64,000 nt of DNA from Sphagnum compactum (GCA_965153455.1 OZ234502.1:13051495-13115494), one strand, 5' to 3'. Positions 10,642 to 23,841 are shown, numbered from the stretch's first letter. Made by a program: numbers and translations. The notes: generated from the letters alone by a model not told the origin.

Positions 10642-12500
10642 GTGTTCTGGATGCTCCTTCCCACTTACTCTGGAGTTTTTCTATCATCTCCTTACGTATC
10701 ATCGGCAGTTTCCTTTGTTGCCATTCTTGCCACAATTATAACATTTTTTTACGTTGGGGTCTTGAGCTCATGGGCAGTGATCAGCTGCTGTTACATTTCC
10801 GTCTCATTTCAACGCATGAAATTCCTGACAGTAGTAGTAGTAGTAGTTGTAGTTGTTGTTGTTGTTGTAGGTGCATATGCAACTATACCAAGAAAAACAC
10901 TGATACAAAAAACCGAGAGAAGTGGGACCCATCCATCCATAGATCCATTATTGCCGCAGTCTCTGTTCTCTGAAGGGATTTTTTTGTAATCCAACATTTG
11001 AGCTCCGTATTAATGTTTCTAGCATGTTTTCTCTTTCTACTTGCAAGCTCATTTTGTTCAGGTTTGTCTCATTTCTTGGAGAATCTAGGACTTGGAGGGG
11101 AGAGGAGATGTACGCCAGAATCAATTGCTGGGTTCTTTGAGTTTTTTTTTAATGTTAACCTATTGTATGTTGGGTGGTGTTGTTTTTTCTGGATCTAGAT
11201 TTGTCTTCTGGATGTTGATTCTCTGCTTGATGTACAATCTTCTGCAATGCTTGTTTCTGTTGGTGATGTGCAATGAAGTGAAGGACCAAATAACTGAAGA
11301 GTTCGGTTTTTGTAAAGTATGGATTTGCACTGTTGTCTCTAACTACAAGAATTCTCCTTTGTTCTGGACTCACAGACCACCCTTGATTTCCAGGTATCAT
11401 AACCAAATTCTTCCTGTACTTCTCTTCTACTCCTCATTTATCGATTGAAAGATCCTGCTCTTTGCCTTGACCAGATCTACACTGGATAATAATGAAGCTT
11501 TAGAATACTCTTATAACTCATTCCATAACTGAATGCCATCCTGCACGATGGGTACTGTGGAGATCATAGGATCACTGGATCTTGTGAATTTACCTATTTT
11601 CAATTTCTGGTTTTCCCATACATGCAACTGCTAATCTGAAGGCTGCCTTCAGCAGAATAGAATCTCTCCATCTGGGACTAGCAATTGTAGTAGCAGATCT
11701 AGCACTTGTACATGGAAGTCAATGTGGAAAAACTAATTGTAAATTATGTTGCAAACTTGTGTTTTCCATAGTTGCTGTACGGCAAGCTTCACATTTTAAA
11801 ACTTTTTTTAGGAATTAGAAAGTCTAAACGTTCCTGGCAGATTGGGAGTGACAACAGCTCTAGTCTCTGCAAGATGCAAAATCTTCTGAAAATTCATGAG
11901 CAGTGGCATTTGAAAAGTTCTTTAGGGAAGTGAAGATGGGAGCACCCTCCCACCTTGTTTACTTCTGGGTCCTCCTCAGGACTTAAACTGTTCTTCTCTG
12001 GCTGAATCCATCACTTTGCTTTCAAGTTTTGCAAGTCTTGGCTTTCACTTCTCTTCTTTTTCCAAGTAATCACTACTATCAAGGGGATCTCAATCATGGG
12101 TCATTGCAAACATTGCCCAGGTTCGCTCGCAGTTCTTTCACCTCTTTTCTGCTGTTCTCATCTTTTTTCTTGCCACCACAACCCATGGAAATCCATTCTC
12201 CTACTCTCTCTGCACAGTAGCCTTCCCTGTAAACATCTCCTAAGTATCACAATCCCTTATACTATCCTTGACTCTGCTTTCTGGAACCCAGGGCTTCAAC
12301 ACCCAAGTAACCAACCACCCATTGTTCCATATATCGTCACTCCTTCTGCAACTTCTCTATTGGGGCACAGCATTGAAAGAATGGTTGTTTCAACCAAAAT
12401 GTCCACATCTTGAAGTAACACACAATGAGAATTGTTGTTTTGATGATAACTAAACATTGTGAAATAACCCACAATTGACAGTGATCTACCACTGACATTA
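10642..12500 (+). other. DUF538 3' flank
   Basis: It probably holds the 3' UTR. A GTA/GTT trinucleotide tract lies at 10829-10870. Composition is closer to genic DNA than to the AT-rich repeats until about 12500. Short open frames here match nothing known and no downstream gene is evident. Confidence 0.5.
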
Positions 12501-15149
12501 TCCTGCAGATCTGATTGCAGTAAGGAGTATCTGCAATCTATATCACACCAGAAGATTCATTCATACTCTGTGCACCTTCACATAATACCAGCTGCTGTAG
12601 AATTATGATAATTGCATACAGCAGCTCAAATTTGGAAGATAGATAGTTCGCAAGGAGATGGCTGCAAATTTTTCAAGTTAAAGACTCTTGGGAGCTTCAG
12701 GAGACAAATTTGATGAACATAAAAACATCTTACAATTTTTGTAGTGCAACTGGAGAGCACATTATAATGTGCAATTATTCCTCCTCCCTGTGAGCAGTCA
12801 TTTTGTTTTCAAGTCGGGCCTTACAAAAACTGTGAAGCCCTGCTCTTCTGGCTTTATGAAGGTTGCATCAATTTTTATGCTGCAGAAAGCCCACAAGTGA
12901 GAACATTATTGAAATCGAACTTGCACTCCTTGCACTCAGCTCTTGCCTCACAGGCACTTATTTCAGTAATGTCCTCACCCTCAGGCTTTACCCTAAACTT
13001 ATTAAACACTAGGAGAGTATAGTTCATGCATATGATGTGCAAAGCAAACATGCAATGGTGGTGAGTTGAGGGCAAAGACTGTGCATCAGTGACATTATGT
13101 CACTTACAAAATCTGCATGGCATGATTAGGACAATAATATAAAGTTGTAATCCACAAATGTTATGTGGTGCAAAGTAAACATGCAATTGACGCAAAGAGG
13201 GAGATTACCCATCATCAGCAAAATAATCCCTTCATGAGGTTTACAGCTTTTTTTGGGTAGCAGATTACTAGTGTATAATCTGCATCATTGAATCCATTTC
13301 AGACAAGGATATACTAAATGGCTGTAACTCTTTGAGTAATTGGCAGCCCTTGCCAGTAGTTGTAGCATCCAATGAATGGAAACAGCCACATGGACATGTG
13401 CATTTGGGTTTGACATCAATGGAATTGGACATTGTAAAATGGGATTAGAGAACAAGAAAGTATACTAGAAAATATGGGCACCTAGTATGAGTAAAATAAC
13501 ATTCAAAGTACTGGTTTTGCATACATTTGTTGGGTATCTTCATCAACTGGAAGTATTTTTTAAGGCATTTTTTTAATAGTGAAAACTAGTATGAAGATAA
13601 ATATGAAACAAGGGCAAGAAATGACAAATATGTTGGAATATGAAGCATGTGTGTGAGGCCACCAAAAATGAAGCATGGCGATTGGGACCGGAGAAAAACT
13701 CGTTCCTCACCAAGAAATGCAATGTGAAGAATGGAAAGATTATTGGATAGCCAACGTGAAGGCTATTGGTTTCCCAAAGGAAAGTGTGGTGTTGATTGTA
13801 CATAGCATGAATTAAACAATACAATGGTGCCAATCACTTCATAACCAATGAAGATGATGGTAATATGTTTTGTGAAAATTCACTAAAGTGGATTGTTAGT
13901 GCAAAAAATGACGTTCCACATAAATTTGGTATTGAGTTCAAACAGAAAACACACTACATATTTGACATCAAAGCTTCACAATTATGTGAATTCTTTGTGC
14001 TTGGCCATGGGGCTTGCATTCAAATGTTATTTTGTCTTGAGACTCCCAAGTTTTGTCACAACCTTAGCTTTCCAAGATTATAATTATTCAGGTCATTGGA
14101 AGTGTGGGAGATGAAATGACGTTTTTAACCTTTAATTTCATGAAGCCAAATATTTGAAACACATTGCAAGAACACCTTCCAATGGTTGTGAAAATGTACT
14201 CCTAGAAGTCTTTTGAGCTTAATAGCTTTCCTACAATGCAATATATGGTTCTTGGCATTCTACAAGGAATTGTGAAAATGATATTTGAGGTTCCTCCAAA
14301 ATAGTAATTTAACATTGAGTTCATGAATTGTTATGTTGTTGAAATTTCATAGGAGCTATGATTTTGATGTCAATGCATGTTCAAGTTGGGATGTGATAGA
14401 ATGTGATAGGTGTTTGATTTGTGGGACAAGATGTGACTAGTAGCCCAAAATTGATCTTGGTTGCAAAGTTCAATTGTAGTAAGAGATATTACAAACAAAA
14501 AAATGCAAAATTAATCATTCAATCCCACCTATTTTCTATTTTGATGAGCATAATTATTGTTTGGAATTGAATGTGGACCTATATATGTTATTCCTTAGAG
14601 TGGAGTGTGTTTATGGAGAAGTTCATTTGATGGAAAAGTGACAAGTTCATTGTTCTTTTGCATTTTGATGCAAATATTGATTGATGACATATTATTGTAC
14701 ATCTAAGTTTCTCAATGCATCAATTTAACCCACGATTTTAGTTCTAATGACATAATTGGAAGATTTGCCAACTTGCTATAATGAATTTCAAACTTATAGC
14801 CATCAAATCAATCAATATTTTATATGTGTAACCACATGAACTACATAAAATTTCACTTTGTAACCTATGCTCATGAAAGGTTGTTTCTTTCTTATAGGTA
14901 TTTAAGGTTTTCCATCTGCCAAGTGAAAATATGGAATGTAACCTCTTGAGCAAAATCTGAAACTTGGGTTTTAGCCACATGAGCTATATTTAAAAATGGA
15001 TGGAAAAAAATGCTGGTAGGTAGGTTAGTAGGGTAACTAGGTGGGAGAGTAGTATGGAGGTTAGGGTCCAGAAGAGAACGACAGAAAAAAAAAGAAAAAG
15101 TCACAAGTGAGCAGCCAAAAGAGGTTGAATGTGATACAATGTTGAATGA
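12501..15149. other. Intergenic, no gene recognised
   Basis: AT-rich DNA with only short open frames. No transposase, reverse transcriptase or repeat array could be read. It may be old transposon DNA. Confidence 0.45.
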
Positions 15150-15605
15150 AAAAATGCAACCCATCCTATGGACAGAACTGGTGCATTCGTGGGTGTTGGT
15201 TTTCATTCTGGCACATGGCCATAGCGAACCCACCAGTACAGCATCCACTGGACACCCATTATTACTCAGTTGTGGATGAACCTCAAAACTGAGTTAATAT
15301 TTTGGTTTCATCTTGAATAACCCAGTTCTGTAAGAAATAGGTGTGATACATAGGTAGGTAGGTAGGAAAATAGGTAACCAATAGATAAGGAGATGGTTTA
15401 TACATATGTAAGGGCTGGTTTTATTACCAACCTATTAACAACTTGCTAACCACATGTGGTTTGTTAATAGGTAGATAGGGGAAAAAAAAAAACAACTGAG
15501 CTAACCATCATGGTTAGCTAAGGAACTGAAATCCAACAGAAAACTGTTCCCTAACACACTTATAATTCATCTTTCATGGTGGGTGCTGGCTCAACGTTGT
15601 CAAAT
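15150..15605 (+). repeat. Dispersed repeat family B, copy 3
   Basis: It starts with GGCCATAGCGAACCCACCAG at 15217. It continues with ACTCAGTTGTGGATGAACC, which folds with the following CTCAAAACTGAG, then TAGGTAGGTAGG tracts, CATGGTTAGCTAAGGAAC, ACAGAAAACTGTTCCCT and a CTTTCATGGTGGGTGCTGG end. Just before it (15180-15212) a reversed family-B end (GGTGTTGGTTTTCATTCTGG) abuts it, suggesting a second, truncated copy. Confidence 0.65.
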
Positions 15606-16569
15606 CTTATTTATTTGAGTTTTGAGCTTGTTTCGTGGGGATCTCAAATCTGGAAGGCTCACATAGCGGGACTTTCTCCTATACAAAACCCACCATATCA
15701 CTCTTGTTCTCATGAGCCCCACATCCTATTCTCAAAATGGATTTGTTACTTGTTCTTACTGATCAAGCTAGGGTTTTGGTCCTTTGAATGATTCGAGTGC
15801 CATTTTCTTGCAATGAAGTTTGTCACAAGTTTACATCAACTTAACAAAGTTTGGAAAAAACACAAAGAAAGCAATGAAAATCCTCACAAACATTAAAACT
15901 TGCTCGGATTCTTTTCTTGTCGAGAAGGCTCTGCTGGTAGGGAATTGTGTCATGAGAACTGAAGGTGGAGCCCCAAGTGCATGCCATAGTTCCCTGAGAG
16001 TGAGGTCCGCAGCATAATTCCTGGACAGAGAGGCCTTCTCCAACAACGAATCAAGTGAGGAAAATTGTTTGAAAAATTGCATCTTACAAAAAGTAATATA
16101 AAATCCCTTGTTGCATGGGCCTTGTTGCATGGGCCTTTTGGCAACTCCTTAGGGATCTTAGGATGCTCCTAAGGGTGTAAAGTGTAAGGCACGGCGGGCC
16201 TAGATTCTGCATCAGAACCCCCCTAGAAATTACACTTGAATAAAATTCCAAGGATGTTGTTACGTGTGTAAATTGAGTGCAAGTGACACACAATAAATTT
16301 TTCCTCTGCGGTGGAGCCTGTTTTGTTTTGAGATTCCCCTCTTTTGTTTACGGTTATATGTTATACTCGGTGGTTACCGAGTAGGTATCATGGGAAAAAT
16401 ATTTAAAATTGGAGTAGGCCTTTATTATGCTTTGGTAAAGCCCTCGATCATGGGTTTAACGAAATTGGACCCAATTTCAGTTCGGTGTCGAGAGGCCATT
16501 ATGCCCGTGAAGTTGATGGCCTTGGGCTTTGCCAAGTTGCACTAAACTAGCTCGACAAACCAAAAGATC
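15606..16569. other. Intergenic, possible transposon internal DNA
   Basis: It contains a short tandem duplication of CCTTGTTGCATGGG (16108-16138). A 100-codon minus-strand open frame (15831-16130) is unassigned. No reverse transcriptase or integrase motif is visible. Confidence 0.35.
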
Positions 16570-16900
16570 ATTTATTGGCCTTGCCTACCAAGGCAAGGAT
16601 ATTGTGTTTAGATTCATTATAGAGTATAGTCGCTTAAGGGATTTTGGCCCCTACTAGGTAATAATAGGTCTAGTTTTATATGAGGATTTTCGGAAGGTGA
16701 TATTTTAGCTTGTGTTGAAACTGGAGACTAGTTATAGAATTATGATATCTTGAAGGATTTTGGTTTCTTTTAGAGGAATTTTCTGAAGATTAGATTTTTG
16801 CATGGTGAACTATTTGAATTTCCATAATTCTTCTTCTTTTGCCTTAAAGATACTTTTGAATGTAAATGGCAAGGCCACAGTGTGACACACCCCCCTTGTT
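16570..16900 (-). repeat. Dispersed repeat L, copy 1 (inverted relative to copy 2)
   Basis: Its reverse complement matches 39573-39905 over about 330 bp. Shared blocks in order are TGTGTCACACTGTGGCCTTG, CTTTAAGGCAAAAGAAGAAG, CATGCAAAAATCTA, AATCCCTTAAGC and GCCTTGGTAGGCAAGGCCAA. It is possibly part of an LTR, but no terminal TG..CA pair, primer-binding site or coding region could be fixed. Confidence 0.6.
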
Positions 16901-18660
16901 CTCGAGTTGGCATGAATGCGTCACACTAATTCATAATTTGGTAACAGGTTTGGGAGTTCTCTATAGAGGCACTTTTTTAGGCTTTTTCAAAGGTGGGACA
17001 TGCATCATCCATCTCCTGGTTCCACTTTTGGTACAGTTGGTTTCCCTTGAAATGTGCAAAACCATCATGGACAGTGATGAAAGTTGAGATGTGACTCAAT
17101 GGTCGGGGAAAACTGGTTACACTCTGGAACAGTGTTTTTTTTTTGTGGCGGAAAATCGTCAAATTTCTACTTTTAAAAAACCTTGGCTACAACAATTAAA
17201 ATAGCGTAAAAGTGTAAAGTCACGACCAGGAACAGCCAGATTTTGATGGATCATCAACCTAGATTCGCCCCCTCAAACCCTAGATCCTTTTAGGGTGTCG
17301 CAAATTGTGAAAATGGAGGCCATCGATGTCACCAACCAACCACATGTCAACAATCCACATAGCCTGTATGCTCCAAACCTTAAACTGTCGTTGCTAGAGT
17401 TTCATGCAACATTTGCATCCACTCACAAGAGTGTTTGTTCTCTTGTGTGTCTTCTCCTCGCCAGTGAATGACTCTCGTGATACACCATCGTTAGTTGACT
17501 CTTTCTTGTGACACACCATCGCCATATATATAGAGAGCCGTTTGTAGTTGCAAATAGTTTGTTTTCAATGTTGTTCAAGGTTGTGCACCATGCATCCAGT
17601 GTACTTCAACACTGGGCATCAAATTTTTGTGCTCGACAGTCGAGAAGTGGCATTTGCATTCGAGTTCAACCTAAGTTTTAACGGACCTCCTACTGGCAAA
17701 AGGGAAGTACTTACTTCCTTTGCCTTAATAGCTTGCAATGTAGTTTCTTGAAATATTTGGTGTGCTGTTATTTTGGTTGGTGTTAATCAAGGATTGTACA
17801 AGTGTTGCACGAGCTAAGCTTCAAATTTTGTTTAGAACCTATGTGGACAAAATCGTAAGGGCATCCATAACACCATCTATTAGATTTTGGATCGGTGCAT
17901 TAAGGTTTCATGAGATCTACGATTACTCAAGTGTGTTATGGGACAACAATCGTAAGGAAGTTGAAGGAGGATTCGTTCAAGGGGTACTTCTACTCAATAC
18001 TTCTACTCAAGGGGTCTTGAAATTCTTTTTAATTTGTAAGTATCTTGGGTTATATTTGAAAGAGGTTGCAAATCAATCTTGTTCCCAAGAGTCCAATTGC
18101 AACTCAACTGACTTTGGACATCATATATGTGTCATATCTAAACAAGCATTGTTGTTTCCGGCATTGTTGTTTCCTAGAGTGCATCTACCATTTGAGGGCA
18201 CTGTTGTTTTAGATCTGCAGTAAAATATCAAATGTTGGACATCTTTACTTATAACCGTTTGCCTCTATTGTTGTAATATTAGAACCTTGATGTTGGCATC
18301 CAAAATCCAAGCTTTAGAAGATCAAATGTTGCATGTCGTTGTTCAGAATCGATTGCTTTTATTGCAGTCGAACTAACAATACAATACAACACACCTTTGT
18401 AACATGTAGATATTCTTTTTGCGCAACTCTTGCTTTGCAAACCTTTTTTTTGTAATTGGGGTAGTTTTGATTCACACAAGCTGAACATTAGTGACTTTTG
18501 CTTTGGTTTATAGATTCATTAGGTTTTGTAGTCCAAAAGAGTTTTTTATGGTTTGAATGGCAAACTTAACTAGTACTTTGAAGAACAAAAGTTATTCTTC
18601 AATTTTTTTGTTTAAGTTGAACTAGAGGTTTGTTTTTTTAAAAAATGGATTTTTGTTTGG
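16901..18660. other. Intergenic, no gene recognised
   Basis: It includes a 153-codon plus-strand open frame (17762-18223) that I cannot assign, and small direct repeats such as GTGACACACCATCG near 17466 and 17509. No splice or domain evidence for a gene. Confidence 0.4.
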
Positions 18661-19540
18661 CACTTCTGCATTTGCCACTTGAGTATGACAATCCAAAGTC
18701 TATCAAGTTTCCACTTTAGGTTTAAGGTTTGCAAATTAGAATTCCCATATTTGTTTTCTTTCCAAAAGAACATTTGCCACTTGAGTTTATCAGTCCTAAG
18801 TGTGTTAAGTTTCCATTTTATTTTTAGGGTTTGTAAATTAGAGTTCCTGAATTTGTTTACTTTCCAAATTGTGTGCATTTGCTACTTGAATCTAACAGTT
18901 TAGAGTCTATTAGGTTTCCACTTTAGGTTTAAGGTTCACAAATTAGAATTCCCATATCTGTTATTTTTCCAAGAGAACATCTGCCACTTGAGTCTATTAG
19001 TCCAAAATTTGTTAAGTTTCCACTTGAGTTTTAGGGTTTGCAAATTGGAATTCTCGTATTTGTTTGCTTTCCAAACTATGTGTATATACCACTTGAGTTT
19101 GATAATCAAGAGTCTATTAGGTTTTCACTTTAGGTTTAGGGTTTGCAAATTATAGTCCAAATCTGTCTTCTTTCCAAAAATGCATTTGCCACTTGAATCT
19201 ATTAATTTAGAGTTTATCAAGTTTCCATTTAAATTTTAGGGTTTGCAAATTGGAGTCCCGTATTTATTTCATTTAACAAAATGCATCTACCACTTAAGTA
19301 TAACATTCCACAGTCTATTAGGTTTTCACTTGAAGTTTAGGGTTAACTAATTTGGAGTTCCCATATCTATTTTCTTAAACCCAAGAATGCATTTGCCATT
19401 TGAGTCTAATAGTCCAAAGTTTGTCAGGTTTCCATTTGAGGTTATTGTTTACAAATTAGATTTTCCCATTTGTTTGGTTTCCAACAATCTATCTACCATT
19501 TGAGTCTAAAATTCTAAAGTCTTTATCAGGTTTCCACGAT
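18661..19540. repeat. Tandem array of nine ~103 bp units
   Basis: Nine diverged units begin with TTTGCCACTTGAG-like sequence at 18671, 18773, 18878, 18980, 19085, 19185, 19286, 19392 and 19492, so the period is 100-106 bp. Each unit then carries a GTCTATTAGGTTTCCA block, a TTTAGGGTTTGCAAATT block and a CCCATATTTG block. The array ends just before hAT relic 2. The spacing is satellite-like, and units differ by roughly 15-25%. Confidence 0.88.
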
Positions 19541-19559
19541 GCCTCCCACTATCCTATAA

Positions 19560-21745
19560 ATTCAAATATTTTTTCTCTAGTAAGAACCATGCTATGGGTG
19601 GGTTTCTTTTAATTTCTAATCCTAATGTTGCTTCTTTTTCTCATGGTCTTCAAGGGTCATCCCTTCCTTTGTTTTCACCATGCAATTCTAATCCTTCAAA
19701 TGGAGATCATGATGATGATGTTATGTTTTTGGATGAGTTTGACCCCACTCCTGAAATATATCTACTTGTTGTCCCATTTAAATTAACAATTTTTAAAAAA
19801 TTATGATGTTTTTAGAAAATTTCAAGATTCTTGGGCAGTAACACTACCATGGGCAAAGTTATGTTTAGGCTAAAATGGTAGTTTGCACACTATCAAATGC
19901 AAGATTTGGAGTGAGGTGGAAGGGAAGGATAAAATGTTTGTTGCTAACTGTGATTCATTTTGTAAGCATGTAGGTTGGAGGAAAGTTGAGAGGAACATTG
20001 AAACTAATGTGAAAAAGGGGGATTAGTATCATTCTAAAGATTATAAGCATGCTAAGGTATGTTGCTTTAAATCGTGATGAAGTTTCTACAGTTAACAACC
20101 AATCTTGGTTATCTGTTCATTACTCTGTGGTGCAAAATTGGGTAAGGATTCCAATTTTCATTTCTTTGGATAGAGTGCTTGAAGGTTTAGGTAGTGATAA
20201 CTTGACCAAGGTCATTATGGAGGCATTGACAATTGGCGGGGGGTTGCCAAGAGATCAGATTGCCCAAAAGTTCATTTGTTTTGGGGTAGATGGTGTTAAT
20301 GTTTTTCAAGGCACAAAAAATGGTGTTACAAAACATATTCATGACACCTATGCCCCTGATTCTTATTGGGGTGCATTACATGGCCCAAACATTGTCGGAA
20401 CACCCTTTGGTGGTGTGGATTGAAAGTTTGTTACAATGTTGGTATTCTTATTTTGCCCATTCACTTTAGAGGCATTTGGAGTTCACTAAGGTTGCGGAAC
20501 TCATGGCAACAAAAGGGAATAAAATTCTCTGAAATGTGAAGATAAGGTGGATTTCAATGTTGAACCCTACCAATAGAGTTATGGTAGAATACAAAACTCT
20601 ACTTGTGAAGATGGCCTTAAATAACTTTATAAACCAACAAGTTATGTTGAATTATGAACACCTTTTTGACATCCATATTTTGCTTAGATTTGCTTGCATT
20701 TTTCCCTTGCTAGAATCTCTGCATGTTCTGATCAAATTTGCACAATCTAGAGATGTGTTTGTGTGTGATTTGGTTGCAGACATCAAGGTTTGTTAAGGCA
20801 ATGTTTATAGCATGTACTGTGATTAGACTTCCAAGTTCATTGTTGATAGTTTTTGGGCATTCAAATTATTATTGGAGCTGAAGCATGAAAATATCCACAT
20901 GCGTTGGATAGTTGATGCGAAATTTGGAATTCCGCATTTGGCCTTTGAGTTGAAGCCAACAAGTTTGGGCAATTCATCAGGATTTGGAGACCATGGTGCC
21001 TTCTATGGTAATAGAAGATGTCTTTGCTATTGTTGAATCATTGGTGAAAAACTCATGCAAGGGTAAGCCTTGTAACTTTCTACCTTTCATCCTTTTGCGC
21101 CCAATTTTTTTTTTAATTCTTTGAATTTTTTTTTTTCACTTTCATGCAGGCAATAAGTTTGTGGTTTTGTTTGTTTTGATAGGTGTTGGAGAAGCTTTGG
21201 TTTGAAAGCTTGAAATTAGGTTTCCAATCGATGGTGTCATGGATGCTCTTGGGATTGTGTATCCTTAGTATTTGATTTAACCGGAATGTGATATAACATT
21301 TTTCAAACACCTTCAAGTTATTAAATCAACTTTTTGTTTGGGCAAAACCCATAAGGTGGATGACCAAGATATGATGGTGGGTGAATTACTCAATGCTAGT
21401 GACCATGATTGCTAATAGGGCGTGTTCAAGCTCACAATGAAGTCAAATGCAACAATGTGCACGGCACCTCCTTTTGACTTGAATCCTGTAACGAAAATGT
21501 GGTGCCTTGTGACAACATTTCGAATACTTTCTTCTAGTTTCTTAGAGTATGTGAAACTTGTAGAATTGGCAATGATGCAGATAGTTGGTAGCATGGAGGA
21601 TGAGAGATGCTTTTCTACTTTGACTTTTATGAAGTCAAAGCTTTGGAATAGGCTTACTACCCACCTACCACTTGTGCGCATGTTTGCATTACAATTCTAT
21701 ACTTTGCAAAATTTCCCATATGCAGATTGTATTGAACAATGGTGA
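19560..21745 (+). pseudogene. hAT-superfamily transposase relic 2 (ZNF862-like)
   Basis: A long but broken transposase. In order: an N-terminal SNPNVASFSH to DEFDPTPEIY segment (19594-19770); SWAVTLPWAKL and WSEVEGKDKMFVANCDSFC, a degenerate zinc-finger-like segment; LPRDQIAQKFICFGVDG plus VFQGTKNGVT (20230-20330), where ZNF862-type hAT proteins have the catalytic-domain Asp region; FAHSL to MATKGNKIL (20450-20530); LLESLHVLIKFAQSRDVF (20710-20760); FPIDGVMDALGIVYP (21225-21270); and a well-kept hAT-C dimerisation region with GSMEDERCFSTLTF and KSKLWNRL (21590-21660). Several stops and frame changes break it. It is more complete than relic 1 and belongs to a different hAT lineage. Assignment rests on remembered family patterns. 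Confidence 0.82.
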
Positions 21746-22540
21746 GGAGCTTGCCATTGATAGTGTTATGATGGCTAGCCAATATGCCTTTTGCATTTTT
21801 TGGGCTAGTTTCTGCAGTGGCATATATGTATTGCTGCAAAATTGAATGGTTGTTTTATGAGACACATAACTTTCTTTCCATGGTGTTGGCGTTTTCTACC
21901 CTCTTCTCATAGTGCAATGCCATGGGTTTATATTTCTGCTTGTTGTATTTGGTTACTAACTTGTGCGTTTGTTGGTCATTTGTGCTGGAATGGCTAGTTC
22001 TAGGGGTTCAATTCCCCCACAAGTGCTTATGTTTGCTGGAACTTAATGTGACGTGTTTTGCAAAGAAGTTGTTTGCACTTTGCAATGTGTGTGTAGTATG
22101 CACTTCATAGTGCTTACTCACATGCCTTAAATTCTACTATTTGGGAGAAGTAGTTGCCAGATTTAGACAAAAACCTTTCACTCATCACCCAAAACACTCT
22201 AAATAGAATAACAGAGTAGCCAAAAAACTCTGATTTAATTTGAAACATAGCCAGATTTTTTCTCCTTTAAATCTGAAAGAAGGGCCAGAAATTTCACCTT
22301 CACAATAATGTGGCAGCCACTTGGAGATAAATAATTTGGGAGTGGGGCCAAAAAAAGCTCTCAACAAATCTAAATGTTAGCCAGTTGAGCACCACATGCA
22401 GTGCAGATGTAGCCCCCACAGGCTACTTCGCAAAAATGGAAAAAAAAAACACTGCTCTGGAACAAGCCCCGGGAAGAACCCCCTTACTTGCCACCAAATG
22501 GACTAATGGGTAGCTTGCCGTACTGGACTTTACTGGACTT
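21746..22540. other. Spacer between hAT relic 2 and family-B copy 4
   Basis: It may include the 3' end of the hAT element, but no terminal inverted repeat could be paired with the left side. No gene recognised. Confidence 0.4.
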
Positions 22541-22988
22541 GGGCCAAAGTGAACCGGCACCAACCCACGGTACACCATCCACTGGATGCCCATTCTGACT
22601 CAGATGTGGATGAACCTCAACTGAGTTAATATCTGGTTTCCCCTTTGGTAATCCATTCTGTAAAGAAGTGGGTGGGAAAATAGGTAAGTATCAGTTAAAT
22701 TAGATGCTTTTTAAAATAGGTAATGGCTGTTTTTACTACCTACTAACATGTGGGTTGTGAGTAGGTAGGTAACATAATAACCCATTTGCAGGTTCTTAGT
22801 AGGTAGGTAATAAAATAGCCGGCTTGGGAGTGGGTTATTACTAATTAGTAGGTAGGTTATAAAATAGGCAACTGATGTAACCACCCTGGTTAGCTAGGGA
22901 ACTGCAACCCGACAGAAAACTGTTTCCTGACCAATGATTACCATTCATCCTTCACGGTGCGCTGGAGGGTGCTGGTTCACTCTGGCCC
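22541..22988. mobile_element. Family B, copy 4: the clearest full-length copy with terminal inverted repeats
   Basis: 448 bp. The left end GGGCCAAAGTGAACCGGCAC pairs with the right end, whose reverse complement begins GGGCCAGAGTGAACCAGCAC; similarity extends about 35 bases inward. The interior carries ACTCAGATGTGGATGAACC, several AGTAGGTAGGT tracts and GGTTAGCTAGGGAACTG. TGGACT occurs on both sides of the element (with one extra base on the left), a possible target duplication. No ORF. It is a non-autonomous DNA transposon candidate; the superfamily is open. Confidence 0.7.
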
Positions 22989-23840
22989 TGGACTGGCTGC
23001 TTTCCCAAGCGGACTGGGCCCTACCAGGATTCTTCGTGGCCTTTTCCGCGGTACTTTACATGACTCCATTGAGAAAAAAAAGGTAGAAACATGTCCTAAC
23101 AGAATAGCCATTAATTCTATACCTGAGAGCCATAGCTCGCCACAATTGAAATCAAATGGCAGAAACAATAATAGCTGTCAATTAGAGGTAGGAAACTCAA
23201 AATTAACCTCAGTATGTTTAGCCAGCATCAATCGCCCAATTTCCACTTCTTCTTTTTAACCTAATAAGAAGCTGGCCCCTTTTGTGTGCGTGCATTTTTT
23301 AATAGGAAAATAATAATAATAATAATTATTGTTATTATTATATCGATTTTTTGGTTGAGCAAAAGTTATGAGTTTTTCTAGAATTGGTTTTTTCTTCAGC
23401 AAATAGTAGCCAAAATACGTCATAAAAAAAGTCATTGAGCCAATTACTATTTACTCCAGGGGAGTTTTTAAAAAAAAGCTCTGACATCGTTCATTGACAA
23501 TGAACTGTGTGAATGGTCAGAATCGCGACACGCGTCCGTAAAACTGGCCCCACAAATTCTGTGTAAAACAAAATGACGCCAAATCGTCATTACTTGGAAA
23601 CGCGGTAATCAGAATGAAACTCCCATTCTTTTATGGAAAAGTGAGGAGGATTCCGCCATTTACGGACACGTAATCTTGGAATAGCAAGGTCTGGAAAACC
23701 CGGTCAAAACAAACGCTCTGTAGACTTCGGAAAAAAGACGTCAAGAATTATTAGGCGCATGGGCCGGCGCCATTATTCCCCGCATTCCATGTTCGGAATG
23801 GAGCCAAAATTCCAGATTCCGCATCTTTCCCCCCGGCTAA
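22989..23840. other. Distal promoter region of the inositol-3-phosphate synthase gene
   Basis: It changes from AT-rich DNA to GC-richer DNA at about 23500. It has an AAT/ATT tract at 23310-23341 and an ACACGCGT element at 23528-23535. Confidence 0.45.
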
Positions 23841-23841
23841 A

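Noticed and set aside
16570-16900. Solo LTR starting TGTCACAC
   Set aside because: Similarity to the second copy continues past the TG end (AACAAGG), so the boundary is not an LTR end; kept only as a dispersed repeat.
17762-18223. 153-codon open frame
   Set aside because: Contains internal direct repeats, no domain and no coding context; left as unassigned.
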